The notes beneath the pieces are model-generated. The model searched no databases, had not been told where the DNA came from, and was given only the letters and a program-made list of their open reading frames with translations. From Sanderia malayensis (lineage: Eukaryota; Cnidaria; Scyphozoa; Semaeostomeae; Pelagiidae): a DNA stretch of 64,000 nt. Below are positions 30,536 to 43,701 of this stretch, piece after piece (positions within the stretch are counted from its first letter, which is position 1; the number at the start of each line of letters is the position of its first letter). Position numbers and translations under genes: made by a program. Location of the stretch: positions 103,951 through 167,950 of the forward strand of contig RQOL01000847.1 of the NCBI GenBank assembly GCA_013076295.1, in the 5' to 3' direction.

Positions 30536-30953
30536 GTCGTTGTAACTACAATTGTTTTGTTGTATTTTGCACGTATTTGTTTACAGTATTGTTAAGTATG
30601 AGCGTGGTTGGCTGGTGCACCCACTTGAAAGTGTGAAGGCGCGTGCCAATCCACACTAGGGTCCCAGGTGCACAAGAATGGAGCACCATATCACCACGCT
30701 TGTTGTGATTATTATTGTGAACATAAATAGACTAAAATGAGAAGTTTAAGTAAGAGAGAAAGTAGAGAGTCTGAAGGCAAGTGGTACAGTGGCGGCCTTC
30801 GTGTCAGCCGTACCGCAAGACAAAAAGTTCGTTCTCTTTATTGCGTCAAACCCTAGCGTTATCAGCACCATCGCAAGCGAGACATCGCCTACCGAACTTC
30901 TGACTACCGTCCCCAGCTCTGGGGTGGAATTCTTAAAGAAACACCTCACGACA
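30536..30953. repeat. 5' LTR
   Basis: Direct repeat of 31699-32133; both hold GAGCGTGGTTGGCTGGTGCA and CCAGCTCTGGGGTG. Differs by scattered substitutions and the lack of one short TTGTTTA duplication. Confidence 0.8.
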
Positions 30954-31698
30954 AATTGGTAGCCAGTGTGGGTCTTCGACGAAATGATCAGACGAGCAGT
31001 GGTTCTTCGACGAAGCGATAAGACGAACGGTATGGGCCTCGACGAAGCGATCAGAAGAAAACGAACAGAAGAGCAACCTCAAAGCAGAAGAAGAAGTATA
31101 ACAAGTAACAACTAAGCATTGGTTTATTGGTGAGTTGTTGGTCTGATCTTCGATAGCAGCATTGATGACCACAGATTCAAATCTAGCGAAGTGCAACCAC
31201 GAGTGCAATAAGCACTTGCTATTGAAGAACAGTATCCTCAACTCCACTTATAATCACCACAGAACAGAACAACGACAATAAAAAGAATGGTTCCTCGTGG
31301 CTACAACCAAAAGGCCATAATTATGAAGAAGACTGGAAAGATTTACAAACTTAGTAACAACGACATGGTATGAGAATCTCAACTTAATTATATTGTAAGA
31401 TGTATTTTAATGGGCTGATGATTTGGTTTGGACTGGTTCGGATTATTATATTTGTTGATTAGGTGATGGGAAATTCCACCTCGATGATATATTGTATTTT
31501 TATTAAATAAATTTAATGCCCTTCAGATGTATTAGAAAATTTGAGAAAAGTTGAGTAAGCATTATTAAATCCGCGAGAGAAATTTTGTTAATTTTGATTA
31601 GTCATATTTGTAATTAAATAATTATATAGGTTAGCTATTCTTGTCAACCTCAGATATTTCGATTTTCAATGAGGACATTGAATTTGGTAAGGGAGCTA

Positions 31699-32133
31699 TG
31701 TTGTGTGGGTCGTTGTAACTACAATTGTTTTCTTGTATTTTACACGTATTTGTTTACAGTATTGTTAAATATGAGCGTGGTTGGCTGGTGCACCCGCTTG
31801 AAAGTGTGAAGGCGCGTGCCAATCCACACTAGGGTCCCAGGTGCACCAGAATGGAGCACCATGTCACCACGCTTGTTGTGATTATTATTGTGAACATAAA
31901 TAGAGTAAAATGAGAAGTTTAAGTAAGAGAGAAAGTAGAGAGTCTGAAGACAAGTGGTACAGTGGCGGCCTTCGGGTCAGCCGTACCGCAAGACAAAAAG
32001 TTCGTTCTCTTTATTGTTTATTGCGTCAAACCTTAGCGTTATCAGCACCATCGCAAGCGAGACATCGCCTACCGAACTTCTGACTACCGTCCCCAGCTCT
32101 GGGGTGCAATTTCAACAGAAACACCCTATGACA
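31699..32133. repeat. 3' LTR
   Basis: Direct repeat of 30536-30953, with an extra TTGTTTA-type duplication near 32010-32020. Confidence 0.8.
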
Positions 32134-34259
32134 AAGGACTAGAACAACAGATAGGCTCATATGCTTATGAAAATATTGATGGTGCCCTGATACGCAAAAT
32201 AGCTTTTCAAATCAAGGGAGCTGCTGGACCTTCATACTTGGATGCTGATGGATGGAGAAGAATTTTAACATCTGCTTCCTTTGGTTCATATAGCCATGAT
32301 CTATGTGATGCATTGGCGAGTTTCATTAAGAAGTTGGGCCGATTCGTTTATGACATTGGTTGTCTTGAAGCTTTCTTAGCGTGCAGACTGATACCATTAG
32401 ATAAGTGTCCAGGTCTTCGACCTATTGGCATTGGTGAGGTTCTTCGCCCCATTATTGGAGGTGCAGTGATGGTAACCTTCAAACAGCAAATGTTGGAGAG
32501 TGCTGGAGATTTGCAACTGTGTGCAGGCCAACGTTCTGGCTGCGAAGCTGCTATTCACGCTCTGAAATTTGTTTTCGATGAAGATGATTGTGACGGAATA
32601 TTGCTCGTAGATGCTGACAATGCGTTTAACAGAATAAACCGCCGGGTGATGATACACAACATCAAGATTATATGTCCAGTAATTGCCACCTTTGTAGCCA
32701 ACTGCTACCATCGGTACTCGCGACACTTCATCACTGGTTGTGCTGAAATCAAATCCTCAGAAGGCATGACGCAAGGTGACCCATCGGCGATGTCAATTAA
32801 TGCCTTGGGCTTGGTCCCTCTCATTCGCGCAATTTCTACTGTAGATGTTAAGCATGCTGCCTATGCTGATGATCTAAGTTGTGGTGGAAAACTAGCGTCT
32901 CTTCTTTAGTGGTGGCAGAAGCTGGTTTCTGCTGGCCCAAGAATTGGCTAATAGCTAAGCCTGACAAATATGATCTTGTTGAGTCGGTATTTAAGGATAC
33001 TAACATTAACGTCACAATGGAAGGTAAACGACATCTTGTTGCAGTCAACGGTAGCCTCGAGTTCAAGAATACCTATGTATCCGATTTAGTTGATTTTTGG
33101 GTTAAGCAGATTCTCATTCTCTCTGATATCGCAAAGTTCTACCCACAGTCAGGATTCAGACACAAGCTCAACTATGTGATTCGTACCATCGACAACATTG
33201 AGCATCTCCTTGAGCCAGTTGAAAACGTAATCAGAAACAAACTGATTTCATCGCTAAAGGTCGATCTTGCAATGACTTGGAACGTGATCTATTATCACTT
33301 CCAGTTAAAATGGGTGGCTTGGGAATAATAAATATTACAAAGATCTCAAACATTGAATACGAAACATCAAAGCGTTATACTGAATCGCTCGTCAACAAAA
33401 TCGCCAACCAGAATGACGGATTATGAGATTATGAGAAGGTTATGATAAACCGACCAAAGCTTCTTATGAATCTCAACCGCTATCTAAGATCAGAACAAAG
33501 TTGAATCAACAGGATCTGAAAGCCAACGATATAGCTTGTTCCGATGGCGCATCTACAAGGCTATCGTCACTGCCACTGGAGGATGAGGATTTGGGCATGA
33601 GAGGGTTAAGAAGAGGGAATTTTTCGACGCTCTTTAATTACGATATGGATGGAGCATGAACCGTCTGCCATCTGAGTGTGTTTGCCATAATAAATTTTCT
33701 GTGGATCATGCTCTCTCGTGCAAACTAGGCGGATTTGTTACACTTCGACATAATGAGCTGGTCAACATCACAGCCAATCTGGTCTCCAGTGTCTGCAAGG
33801 ATGTATGCAAAGAGCCCTTTCTACAACCTTTTCCAGGTAATGATGATGAGCTTCGAGCTGACATCCCAAGGAGCGGCTTCTGGCAAAAGCAGCAGCGTGC
33901 ATTTGCTGATGTAAGGGTTTTCTACCCTTTCGCACGTAGCTACCAAAATCAGCTCCTGAAATCGCTGATGAACTCAATGGAGAACATCAAGAAGAGGAAA
34001 TAAGAACAATTCCCGTATTCTAGAATCTGAGCATGGAAGTTTTACCCCATTGGTTTTTTCCTCGAACGGTGGCATGAGTCAGGAAACAAAAAGGTTCTAC
34101 TCAAGGCTTAGTGGTGAGCTCGTAGCCAAGAAACACAATCTTACTTTCAGTAACACTGCAGCGTGGATTAAGCGAAAGCTTGCTTTTAGCTTGGTTCGCT
34201 CTGCTGTCATTTGTGTCCGTGGCTCACGTTGTAGAAAGTACTGTCTTGTTTGACAACAT

Positions 34260-36189
34260 TGCTGATGCTGACGTGAAGATGACCAATTCTCTGATTAACT
34301 GAAGTTTGACTTTTTGAACTGCTTTTACTAATTTAAATTTGTTTTAATCACTATCATATCTATTCTACTGTACTAATTTTCGTACGACTAGCGATGTACT
34401 ATTACTTTTGACTGTTGATACTTATTTAATTCATTCACTTTGAGCACTCATCGTTTTCAATAGTTTTCAACGATGCAGAATAGTTTCTATGACAACTGTG
34501 AGCTTCTGTCCTGCCGCGAAGATCAAAACAAACATGATCACGCAACAAGATGAATGAGTTGAATTAGAGTTGAATGGATGACCATGACCTGACTGTGATT
34601 TGTGTTTGTTTGTGCGAAATTACAGGCAACGAATAACATGACGACGTTTAATAACAACTCAATAGCGGTAATTATTTTTATTTAACATTTTTTGTCTGTT
34701 TGTCACGAAGGCAGGTTATAAAACTAGCCCCAACAGAATCTGGACTGGTGGGAGGGAAACCTAGTTTGGTTATAACTTTTTTGGGCAGCGGATGAAAGCT
34801 GAAGAAATGATCTTCCAGTAAAATTAGACACTAACAACTCGTTTTGTAAATTCTCCGTTTATGTAAATCCCCAGAGAACAGTCTTTTGCCCTTTTTGTGT
34901 CTTATTGTGTCTTTTGAACTTCCTATTCTCCTATACATGATCTGCAAATATGTACTGTAAGAGTTATTTTTGTTTCTATTACTTGTATGTTCCAATTCTC
35001 ATTTATCACTTATTTAAACTTCTTGATGTTTTTAGGAGGGGCTTAATGAACAGGATAGGCAAAGCATTACATTGATACCCTTAGCCAGAATTTTCTCATT
35101 TTTGCAAAGTTTTTGTTTTTGCTTGTTTTATTTATAGTCAGAATAGAAAACCATCTATTACACTTATTGTTGCACTGATTTTGTGTTAAAATTGCTTCTC
35201 ACAGTCTAAAATATGCTTTTTCTCAGCACTTATACAACTAGAACATTTTTGGCATCAGCAAGAACATTTTTTTTGAATAGTTTGAAATGCTCCACACTGT
35301 TGGCCACCAATGGATAATATGGTGTTGATTATATGCAATGGCTAGAAAGCATCCCTCGATGTGCAATTTTTCTAGCAATTGATCCATTTGTTTTTATATA
35401 TATTGTTTAAGTAAATGGACATTTTATAAAGTTTTTTCAATTTCAAGCTTAATTTTTATAAATTTGTTTAATTCCATGTATTGACAAAGAAGATTATCTT
35501 GACATTGTCACTGCTCACCTTTAGTGTAGTGTGCAATAAGTTAATAACTTTATCTCTAAGTGGATCCAAAAGCATTATATAATTTTTTGGTCTAAGGCCT
35601 TGGAGTTACAAATTAGAAGATTTCCTTTGCAATATTTTACCCAATGCATCACTTTATTGCATATTCAAGCAATGATTTTCCTATGAGATAGAAGAAACAA
35701 TGTGCAAATAGTTTGAAATTTAATTCATCTGGCAGCCCTGCCCTGCTTTTCCCATTTGAAAATATGAACAATAAAATTGAACACAAATGATTAGATGAAT
35801 GCCTATAGTAACTGCAGATGTTCATCTTGTTGCCTTTTGCTCTGCAGCATATTTCTTTGACTCTGTTGATGTTTTCTTTTTTCTTGTCAATGGTTTCATA
35901 ACCATTGACAAGAAAAAAGATAGTTATGCCAAAAGGATAGATTACCAACCAGCCTGACACATTACCTGTTCGGATGCTTTTGGATTGCCTTTAGTTTTAA
36001 AAATGATAGCTGACTTCGTTCCAGTCCATGTTCCTCGCAGTATTTTAAGCAAATTTACCAACTACATCCAGCAACTGTATTATTTATGAATAATTTGTCA
36101 TGCAACTTGCTAAAACATTTCTGGGTAGCTACTATATTTCTCAAGATGCCGAACAGCGCAAGCTTTAAATATATTTTTTCTTAAAACAG
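34260..36189. other. AT-rich gap between RT element and coiled-coil gene
   Basis: No supported coding exon; 5' exons of the coiled-coil gene may lie here but cannot be recognised. Contains a perfect 21-bp hairpin at 35875-35920. Confidence 0.4.
35875..35920. repeat. Perfect 21-bp hairpin, 4-base loop
   Basis: Arms 35875-35895 and 35900-35920 (…CTTGTCAATGGTT / AACCATTGACAAG…) pair exactly around TCAT. Length and tight loop suggest a small inverted-repeat element or a structured RNA; no flanking duplication identified. Confidence 0.75.
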
Positions 36190-39100
36190 GGAGAGCTGAA
36201 GCTTATTGACATTAGACTCCAGTATGATGGATTAAAAAATATCAGTAGCGTTGACCAGAAACTTTGTCATTTATGGAGATCACTATTGAAATCGGAAGAA
36301 AGATGTAAGTGCATGGGTGCAGAGCTGGACGAAGCAAGAAAACAGTATGCGACAGAAATAGCACAAATATCGCAAAGTATGCAAAATGTGAGCAGCATAT
36401 CTGTAGAGCGAGATGCCGTCATCACCCAACTGAAGGCTGAAAATAATATGATGAAAACCAAAGTTAAAGACTTGGAGATGCAGCTGTCTAACGTTGACCC
36501 AAAATTATTAGAAAAACTGCACTGCATTCTTATTTCAGAAGGTTATTCTCATTTGTCACAACAGACTGTTGAAAAGCAATTTAAAACGATACTTGGAAAT
36601 TTGAGGGGAACCGAAGATGATTTGAAGACGTTAAAGGAGGAAAACCACAATCTTTCCGATGAAATAATGCTTAGGTGTTCAAATAGACAGCAGTTGGAAG
36701 TCGAAATACGAAAATTGAAACAAGAACTATTTGCCAACAAATATGAGAAAGAGCAAATTAATAATGCTGAGATGAAGATGCTTAGTGATGCCAAAGCTAG
36801 GTTCGAGAGAGATTACTTAGATGCTGATAGAAAACTCAAGGAAATGCATGAATTGGTTAGCAATTTAAATAAGCAACGTGATATTGAAAAGTTGAATCAC
36901 CAACATCAACTGCACGGGATTGCCAAAGCGTATGAAGGTTTGTTTTAACTTGTTCATCTGATTTTGCCAAACGTCTACAAAAATTCTGATTGTATAAGCT
37001 AACTCTCCATCTTATGCACACCATTAAAAGTCGCCTATGCTTATAAAGTATTTAATTTTTGAAAACAGTCTGCACACATTTGGAGGAATTGTATTTTTAG
37101 GCTGCCTTTTAGTTCAGATCGGATAATTGACGGCCCACGCCTGTTTTAAGCAATTTAACAATTACAAACATGTTTACAACTGATTTTCATCACTGATGCT
37201 GCGGTGGCCATTTGCTTCACATGGGCTATGGGTGTTGTTTTTTCAAGATGAACTTCTGAAAGTTGTGGAATCAAAGGATAGTGAAAGAAAAACAGCTAGC
37301 CAGAAGAATTTGGAGATTAGCAGAATACAAGTTGAGCATCGATTATTGCAGGGAAAGTACTCTTCTCTCGAAAGTGAACAATCTAAGTCATTAGACTTGG
37401 TAAGTTTTCAGTTTTCACGTGCGTTATGTATGGATACTCTCAAGGAGTTGGCTTTGCAGCCGTGTTTAGATCGCCATTAAATGAAAGCTTTTCTGAAAGA
37501 GTGTAGCTTTGTTATTCACACGTTTTCAGCCAGTGTGGAGACAAGGATATTATTTGTGAAATATAAATTATAGGGCATTGATCTTCAATTTTTGACAACA
37601 GAGAATCAGGTTTTATGGATGATCAAGATATAATTTCCATTCTAAATTTTTATCCATCACCAAAAATACACACTAATCGGAATACTTCTGTAGATTGATG
37701 TTGAAGTATGATCGGCGAAAAGATGTTTTACAAGAATCTACAGGAAGATGTTTTACAGGATGTTAGAGAAAAAAATATGTTTTATGTTTTCAGATTGCAT
37801 CCCTGGAAGACCAAAGTAATCAACTGAATATGGAAATTAAATCTCTTCGTCAACTGAATCAAAGGTCTGCTTCTGAAATGGAAGCAAAACGATTGGAAAT
37901 GGAAAAAAATCTTCTTGGTACAAAGGAAAGCTTCTATCTTGAATAAGTTTTTCACTTTCCTGCCTTCCAGCCTTGTTAACAAAGCCTAGAATGTCTTGCT
38001 TGATTGTATTGATGCAGTGTCCGTTTTTTGGACAAATATCTTATTTCTATGCTTTGTTTCTATCTATGAAGACACATGCTTTTTACCAATTCTTTTTTAT
38101 CCACAGGATAGTCTGTTAAAAGAAAAAATTGCGATGGAGAAGAGGTATAATCATAGCATTGATTTCAATTTACAATTCAAGAAGGGTAATAAAATTAATT
38201 GAGGGAACATATTTTCAAAGTCATAAATCAGAAAATGTGAATTGAACCATTGCGGACAGTATAATAGTGGACCATAGCTATGTGGATGATACTTTTTTAT
38301 CTAAAAGAATCTTGGTTCTGACACCTTGCAATTTGATTAAAGTCGGCTTAACTACTTGTAAGTCTTTTAGAATAATATAACTATATTTTTGTGCATAGAT
38401 ATCAAGAGGAAAACAATGACCTGCGCAAAGAAAATGAAAAACTGAATAAAATTTTAAAATTGAATGACCAGCAAAATGATGACTGCATAAATAGAATTAA
38501 TTTATTGGAAGGGAAGTTGGCAGAATTGCAATCTTCATTGGTGAGAAAGGAATCCGAAGCAGAAAACAACATGATTAATATAAAGGAGAAGGTAATGTGT
38601 GAACTAAAGAGGCAAAATAATCGATTGAGATAAACATCAAGAAATCTATTTTTTATCATTTGTTTTGTATGGAGATGGACTCCGTCATCAAAATGTCATA
38701 ATACTTATTTGCGTGTGCCTTTTTGTGATAACTGTGTGCTAAGCTAAAGAAAAAAAGGAAGGGATTTATCCAAGCTAGCGTAGCGAAGAACAAGCTTACA
38801 AGTTCAAAAGCTATCCTGGGATGCTTTTCTGTTTACCAGACAGCTTATAGTAATAACATACTTTGTTAACTATTTATGTTCCTTTCCTGCAGGAAATAAA
38901 GATGCAAAACCTTTCTAATCAACTTGACGATATGCTGCTGGCAAAAACTGCTCTTGAAAATATTATTGCAACAAAAGAACAAGAGTTACAGGGTCTAAAA
39001 TATAAGGTTTATTTTCTTTTCCAATATTTTTTCAATAAATTTTAAATCCACGATAGGACTTCCCAGTGAACCTCAAATATACCTAATCATGTAAGGAGTA

Positions 39101-42100
39101 CGCTTTTTCCATAAAAATCTATAGGACATTTTGTCATTTACAATTAATTTATCCAAACCCCAATTGTGTGTCAACATTTTTACTTTATTTACATAGTTTG
39201 CTTATCTCTCTGAAAGGTTGAAGACTTTTTACGGAAGATTGAGGAAGCTGAATCTCTTTTCAAAAAGACGGAAAATGAGAAGAAGGGTATTTATATTTCA
39301 AGTTTTTCATTTCTAACTTTTCCAGTACCGCCCTGTCCTAAAATTGTTTTGTTTGTGGAATGAGAAACAAAAACTACAAATGTAACATTATCAATACGAG
39401 CTTAATGCAAGCAAACCTACGGTGCTGTTGTATAAGTGTTCTGAAAAAGAATTTATACATTTATGAGATGTTAGTAATTATCTTTATGGTAAATTATTTT
39501 GACATTTATGCACATGCTAAGGTACAAAGTAAATTTTTTACAGAAATTAATGAAAAATTTGTGAATGCATCTGGGGAAGCTGAATCATTAAAAGTCTATT
39601 GCTACCAGCTAAAGAACGACATGAATGCACTGACTGTTCAAATGACAAGACACCAACATTCATTTTCAAAGGAGCAGGTAAGTCATGCTCATTATCATCA
39701 ATAAATCTTGATTGTATATTATATGTATAATTTATGTAAACATGACATGACAGGATTTGAATTCTTTTCACCCTTGGTTCTTAAAGTTTTCCACACGCCA
39801 TTCGACTCTTTGAAAGAATTGTTGTTCAGAGATATTTTAATTTTTAGGAAAAATTTCAAAATATTGTAAATCAACTGACCGAAGAGAACGGAGCGCAGAA
39901 AAGCATAATGGAACATGAAAGGTGTATAAACGAGAACAAAACCAAAATAATGAGATCGGAGATATTTGAGATGAAAGCAAGAATGGTTGAAAAAGCCGAG
40001 GTAATTTTCGCTTCACACTTGAATTTGAATTTATAGTATTTTTATAGACTTGAGAAGTTTTTAACTTGAATGGTAAGCCTGTTTGGTATTCCGCTGTGCT
40101 CAAATTAATCCGCAGCTTCGTACATTAAAATACTTTTTACCGTTACATGAAAATGGCAGTTGCTTTACCTTCCATCAAAATTAATTTGCAATTCCAAGAC
40201 TAAATTTATAAGCTAATTCCAGGAAGAAGCAAAACTAAGAGAAAGAATTCAAGTTTTATCAAAGGAGCAGATTGATTTAAAAGCGTCTTTGATGCTGGAG
40301 GAGAAATGCAAAGAAGCCACTGAAGCTAGTCTTTTGGATATCGAAGAGCAATTTCAAACAACAAGGCAAAAGAATTCAGAATTAATTCATACGGTTGCTG
40401 CACTGGAAAATTCAAAATGTAACCTGGAAAGGGTGAGAAAGTTCACTATGAATTTCTCTTTGTTTTAACATAGAGCTTCGTTGAATGTTCTCAACATTAA
40501 CACTTCTAGTTGAAGTATATCAACTATATTTTTGCTTGTCAGATTGTTACTATTTGCCCTATTTTTCATTTAGTGTTTTTTTGAAAAATAAAGCATCTGT
40601 GCATTCCGTCGTGCATAAAGGCAAATAGTTAGCGTCCCTGCAGCGTTTGGGGCTTTTTCAGACGGTCGCATGAAATGGCTGGTTAAACTGTATACATTGT
40701 TGTGTTTTGTTTTTATTGAAGTTATATCTTTCAAAAATACTTTTTCAGGAGTCTGATCTGAGAAGCAAAATGCTTTATCAGATTGAGGAAATGAACTGCA
40801 AAAAAGATCTCCAGATTAAAACAATGACAGATACAAATAGCAAGTTAAAGGCTGAGCTAATGAAATCAAATATGGAGGTGGATTTGAATCTTTAGTTTTT
40901 AACTCTCTGAACCTCATCGATAGCATTGTGATTACTGCAATAGCTACCTCTAGCGCCGCCCCCGAATGAGGGCGGCAAATGAAGCTGTGAAAATTAAAAG
41001 AGCGCCGGGGTGTTCAATCGAGTAAGCCACGGTAATGGCAGAAGGCCCATAATAATGATTATATTGAAAGTTTTGTCTATATTTCTAGAATAAGAAGCTT
41101 GCGTCTGAATTGAGTTTTGCACAAGAAAATCTACAAAGCTGCATCAGCGAGAAAAAGGAACTAAGCCATGCGAAAATAGAATTAAACAGAAAAATAGAAG
41201 AAATTGAAGTGATTAAAAGCAGGCTTTGTCAAGAGGAAGGACACATGTGAGTGTAGCTCATTGCAATTCGTATTTTTAATCTATTGCAATAAATATAACG
41301 AATATACAGAATATTGCAATAAAATGAGTACAATGTAGTACGCAATAAACTAGGACCTAATTCACAGAGTGCCGTATTTCGCACATTACCGAGAATAACT
41401 GCCTCACATTCACACACTGCATCTCATTGCATCGAGTAAATTAGCTATGTAGTGTTTTTCCTTTTTTGTATTTCATTTTGAAATGCTGTGCCTCATTTAG
41501 CCAATTGCTTTTAATCATGTTTTTGTATGTTGCACCTTAGCTGGCAAGGCAATTAATTTTAACAATATTCAGCAATACTAGCTAATTACTAAAAACAACA
41601 ATTTCATATTATGCCAGGAAACTGCAAGCTGACCTGATTTCAGAGTTTAACAAACAACTTGCGTTATTTGAAAACCAAGTGGAAGAGAAGGACTCAGGGA
41701 TACAAAATCTTGTGGATGTCCTACAGAAGAGAAACGAACAGCTTTGTAATATAAGTAAGCAACACAAGGATATCAAAAAAGAGGTAAATACGACATATCA
41801 GGTGAAATTGAAGTCTATTAAGGACATTATTTCAACCTTCTTTCTCACATAACGAGAATAATCTATGGGTTGATTTTCTAGTATGGAAGCGCAAGTTTGA
41901 AAGTTGCTGAGCTCCTAAAAGAAAATGATGCCCTAAGAATGGAACTAGTTTCTACAAGTGAAGCGTATGATGAGCTAAAAACCAAAGCAGACAAAGAATC
42001 GATTAAGAATGAAAACGAGTTTCGAATGTTAGGGTAATTATCTTTGTTTAATGATATGCCATTTTACGAACATGCCAATTTTTCATATCATATCTTTGAC

Positions 42101-42770
42101 TGAATTATACAAAATAAGGATAATTTCCCAGTGAAGGTGCAAAAAGGTTTTTTCTTCGCTATAGAATGTGTCAAGACTCTAGAAGAAAGTTAAGAAATAT
42201 TGTATTAAAACTTTTGATCTAAGATGTTATGGAAATTCCACCCTCATTTTGTTACAGGGAGCGCTTTGAAAGAGAAAAGCATGCTTTGGAAACATTTATA
42301 GGACAGCTGAAGAATAACCTTCAAATATCGCAGGAAAGAATTGATGCACAAGAGAAATGGAATGAATCCTTCGATGAAAAATATCGTAAAACCAAGACAG
42401 AGAATGCGTCTTTAATTTCCGAGTAAGTTGTCTCTTGCATTTTCAATCTTATCTTTCAATCAAATTAACTTTACTGGATGTCGTTATGGAGCAAATTGTT
42501 TGAACCAATTGGAGGAAACTTTATCAAACCAGGTCAGCAAAGGTATACATAATAAATTATTGATTTCATTTTCAGGATTTCAGTGTTTCAAGATAAAGTA
42601 ACGAGTTTTAATATCGATGAGCGTAAACTTGCTTTAAAAATTAACCATCTGGATAAGGAGAATACAGATCTTCGAAAATCACTTGCCACATTAACCAATG
42701 ATAAACTCTCTTTGGAAAGATTATGTCATCAGCTTCAAAACGAGACTGCAGCTGTCAGGTTTGCGAACAG
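36190..42770 (+). CDS. Large coiled-coil protein, at least 16 exons, both ends not located
   Basis: Exons: 36190-36937, 37248-37399, 37793 to about 37913, 38107-38144, 38399-38591, 38893-39006, 39217-39286, 39544-39677, 39848-40000, 40223-40432, 40749-40877, 41089-41246, 41618-41783, 41882-42033, 42258-42422, 42576-42770. Apart from the third, all borders are GT-AG and phases agree. Close to 970 residues are visible, nearly all helical, rich in Lys, Glu, Leu and Gln with heptad periodicity (EVEIRKLKQELFANKYEKEQ; KLAELQSSLVRKESEAENN), and with no membrane segment. The third-to-fourth exon junction does not keep phase, so a small exon is missing or an indel is present. The last visible exon ends in phase 2, so the protein continues downstream. 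Likely cytoskeletal, centrosomal or ciliary (CCDC type), but I cannot identify it. Confidence 0.75.
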
Positions 42771-42948
42771 GTAAACAGTTGTACATGAAAGTCACTTTAA
42801 ATTACTTCAGTGAGAAAAACTGCAATCATTAGATGTCAGGAGAACAGTCGTTATTTAATAAGTTGATAGAAATTGAACTGGATGGTCGTTATTTATAGGA
42901 ATGTATATATACATAGATACATTCGCTGAGTTAACAAGAATATAATTA

Positions 42949-43701
42949 CAGTGGAATCCCGCTATAACGAACCCCGCTTATAACGAACTTCCCGCTATTA
43001 CGAACTAAACTCCGGTCCCTTGGATTCTGGGAAGTAAATCTTACTGTAAATGCTCCCCGTATAACGAGCCATGGATATAACGAACTCTCGTTATTACGAA
43101 CCAAACTTCCGATCCCCTGACCACAAATACCCTCGATATAACGAATTTTTGAGAAAACTTATCGCCAAAGGTGAAGTTTTTCAAGCTCAAGGGTGAAGTT
43201 TTTCAAGCTCTGGATGGACTTCAAACACCGAGCCTGTTTTGTGCGGAAATAGGGAACGAAATGCGAAGAAGATCAATTCCCTCTCGAAATTATATGACGG
43301 AGCAATGAGAAACAAAAAGCAACAAAAACATATCACTGATTTTTTTGTTTAACAGAGCAGAAAGAAATAAAAGTAGAAAAAATAGAAATAGTAATTAAAA
43401 AATTGACATCAAGTGGTAATATCGACTTTGCTTTGTGATGTTTCATTGTTAAACATGCTTGAGCGTTTTTTCCTGTTGCAATCTATCAGAGCAATAACTG
43501 TTGTCATCCTGCAAACTGTTTTTTTTGAACAATATAGTGTGTCATTTAAGCGCGAATACTTGAGGGAGGGTCCGACAGACATTCTGGCCCATTTGTGTTT
43601 GGAATTCTTCATAAAAAATTGTCCCTTCTGTACAACGAACTCCCGCTATTGCGAATAATTTTCTCGGTCCCTACAGAATTCGTTATAGCGGGATTCCACT
43701 G
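42949..43701. mobile_element. TA-flanked TIR element, pogo/Tigger-like ends
   Basis: Left CAGTGGAATCCCGCTATAAC and right GTTATAGCGGGATTCCACTG are perfect inverted copies with TA on each side. TATAACGAAC-type motifs repeat inside both arms, and a 25-bp GGTGAAGTTTTTCAAGCTC unit is doubled near 43170-43215. Ends beginning CAGTGG and a TA target fit the pogo branch of Tc1/mariner. No transposase ORF. Confidence 0.85.

Larger units (their letters stand above)
30536..32133. mobile_element. Small non-autonomous LTR retrotransposon (TRIM-like) with 4-bp AAGG target duplication
   Basis: LTRs are 30536-30953 and 31699-32133 (418 and 435 bp, highly similar), beginning TGTTGTGTGGG and ending in GACA. 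AAGG lies directly outside both. Just inside the first LTR, TTGGTAGCCAGTGTGGG is a candidate primer-binding site; GGTAAGGGAGCTA just before the second LTR is a weak polypurine tract. The 745-bp interior (30954-31698) has no gag or pol frame. It lies within the RT element's ORF, which resumes in frame after 32133. Confidence 0.8.
29656..34254 (+). mobile_element. Reverse-transcriptase retroelement, frame-broken, interrupted by an LTR element
   Basis: Open segments in order: 29656-29863, 30044-30535, 32134-32909, 32900-33328, 33298-33425, 33656-34003 and 34010-34250. N-terminal part: LPSGKIGKEYI, LLLQKPTRNSKSKDH, LWKNGEFDLLLQEIRFIQ. RT core: CPGLRPIGIGEVLRPIIGG, motif A ILLVDADNAFNRINR, motif B EGMTQGDPSAMS, motif C AAYADDLSCGG (YADD, about 32855-32870). 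After it: LPVKMGGLGIINI, then a Cys/His knuckle CVCHNKFSVDHALSC (33680-33725), then RADIPRSGFW…QRAFADVRVF, which could be a PD-(D/E)xK-type endonuclease core as in restriction-like-endonuclease non-LTR elements (inference). It ends with SSNGGMSQETKRFY and FSLVRSAVICVRGSR. Class not certain. Frame breaks near 32890, 33295 and 33430-33650 show decay or assembly indels. Confidence 0.75.

Noticed and set aside
30590..30720. tRNA-like or SINE head with GGTTGGCTGGTGCACCC
   Set aside because: No cloverleaf could be drawn, and the sequence is part of both LTRs.
32397..33066. Minus-strand frames opposite the reverse transcriptase
   Set aside because: Shadow frames of the plus-strand RT ORF.
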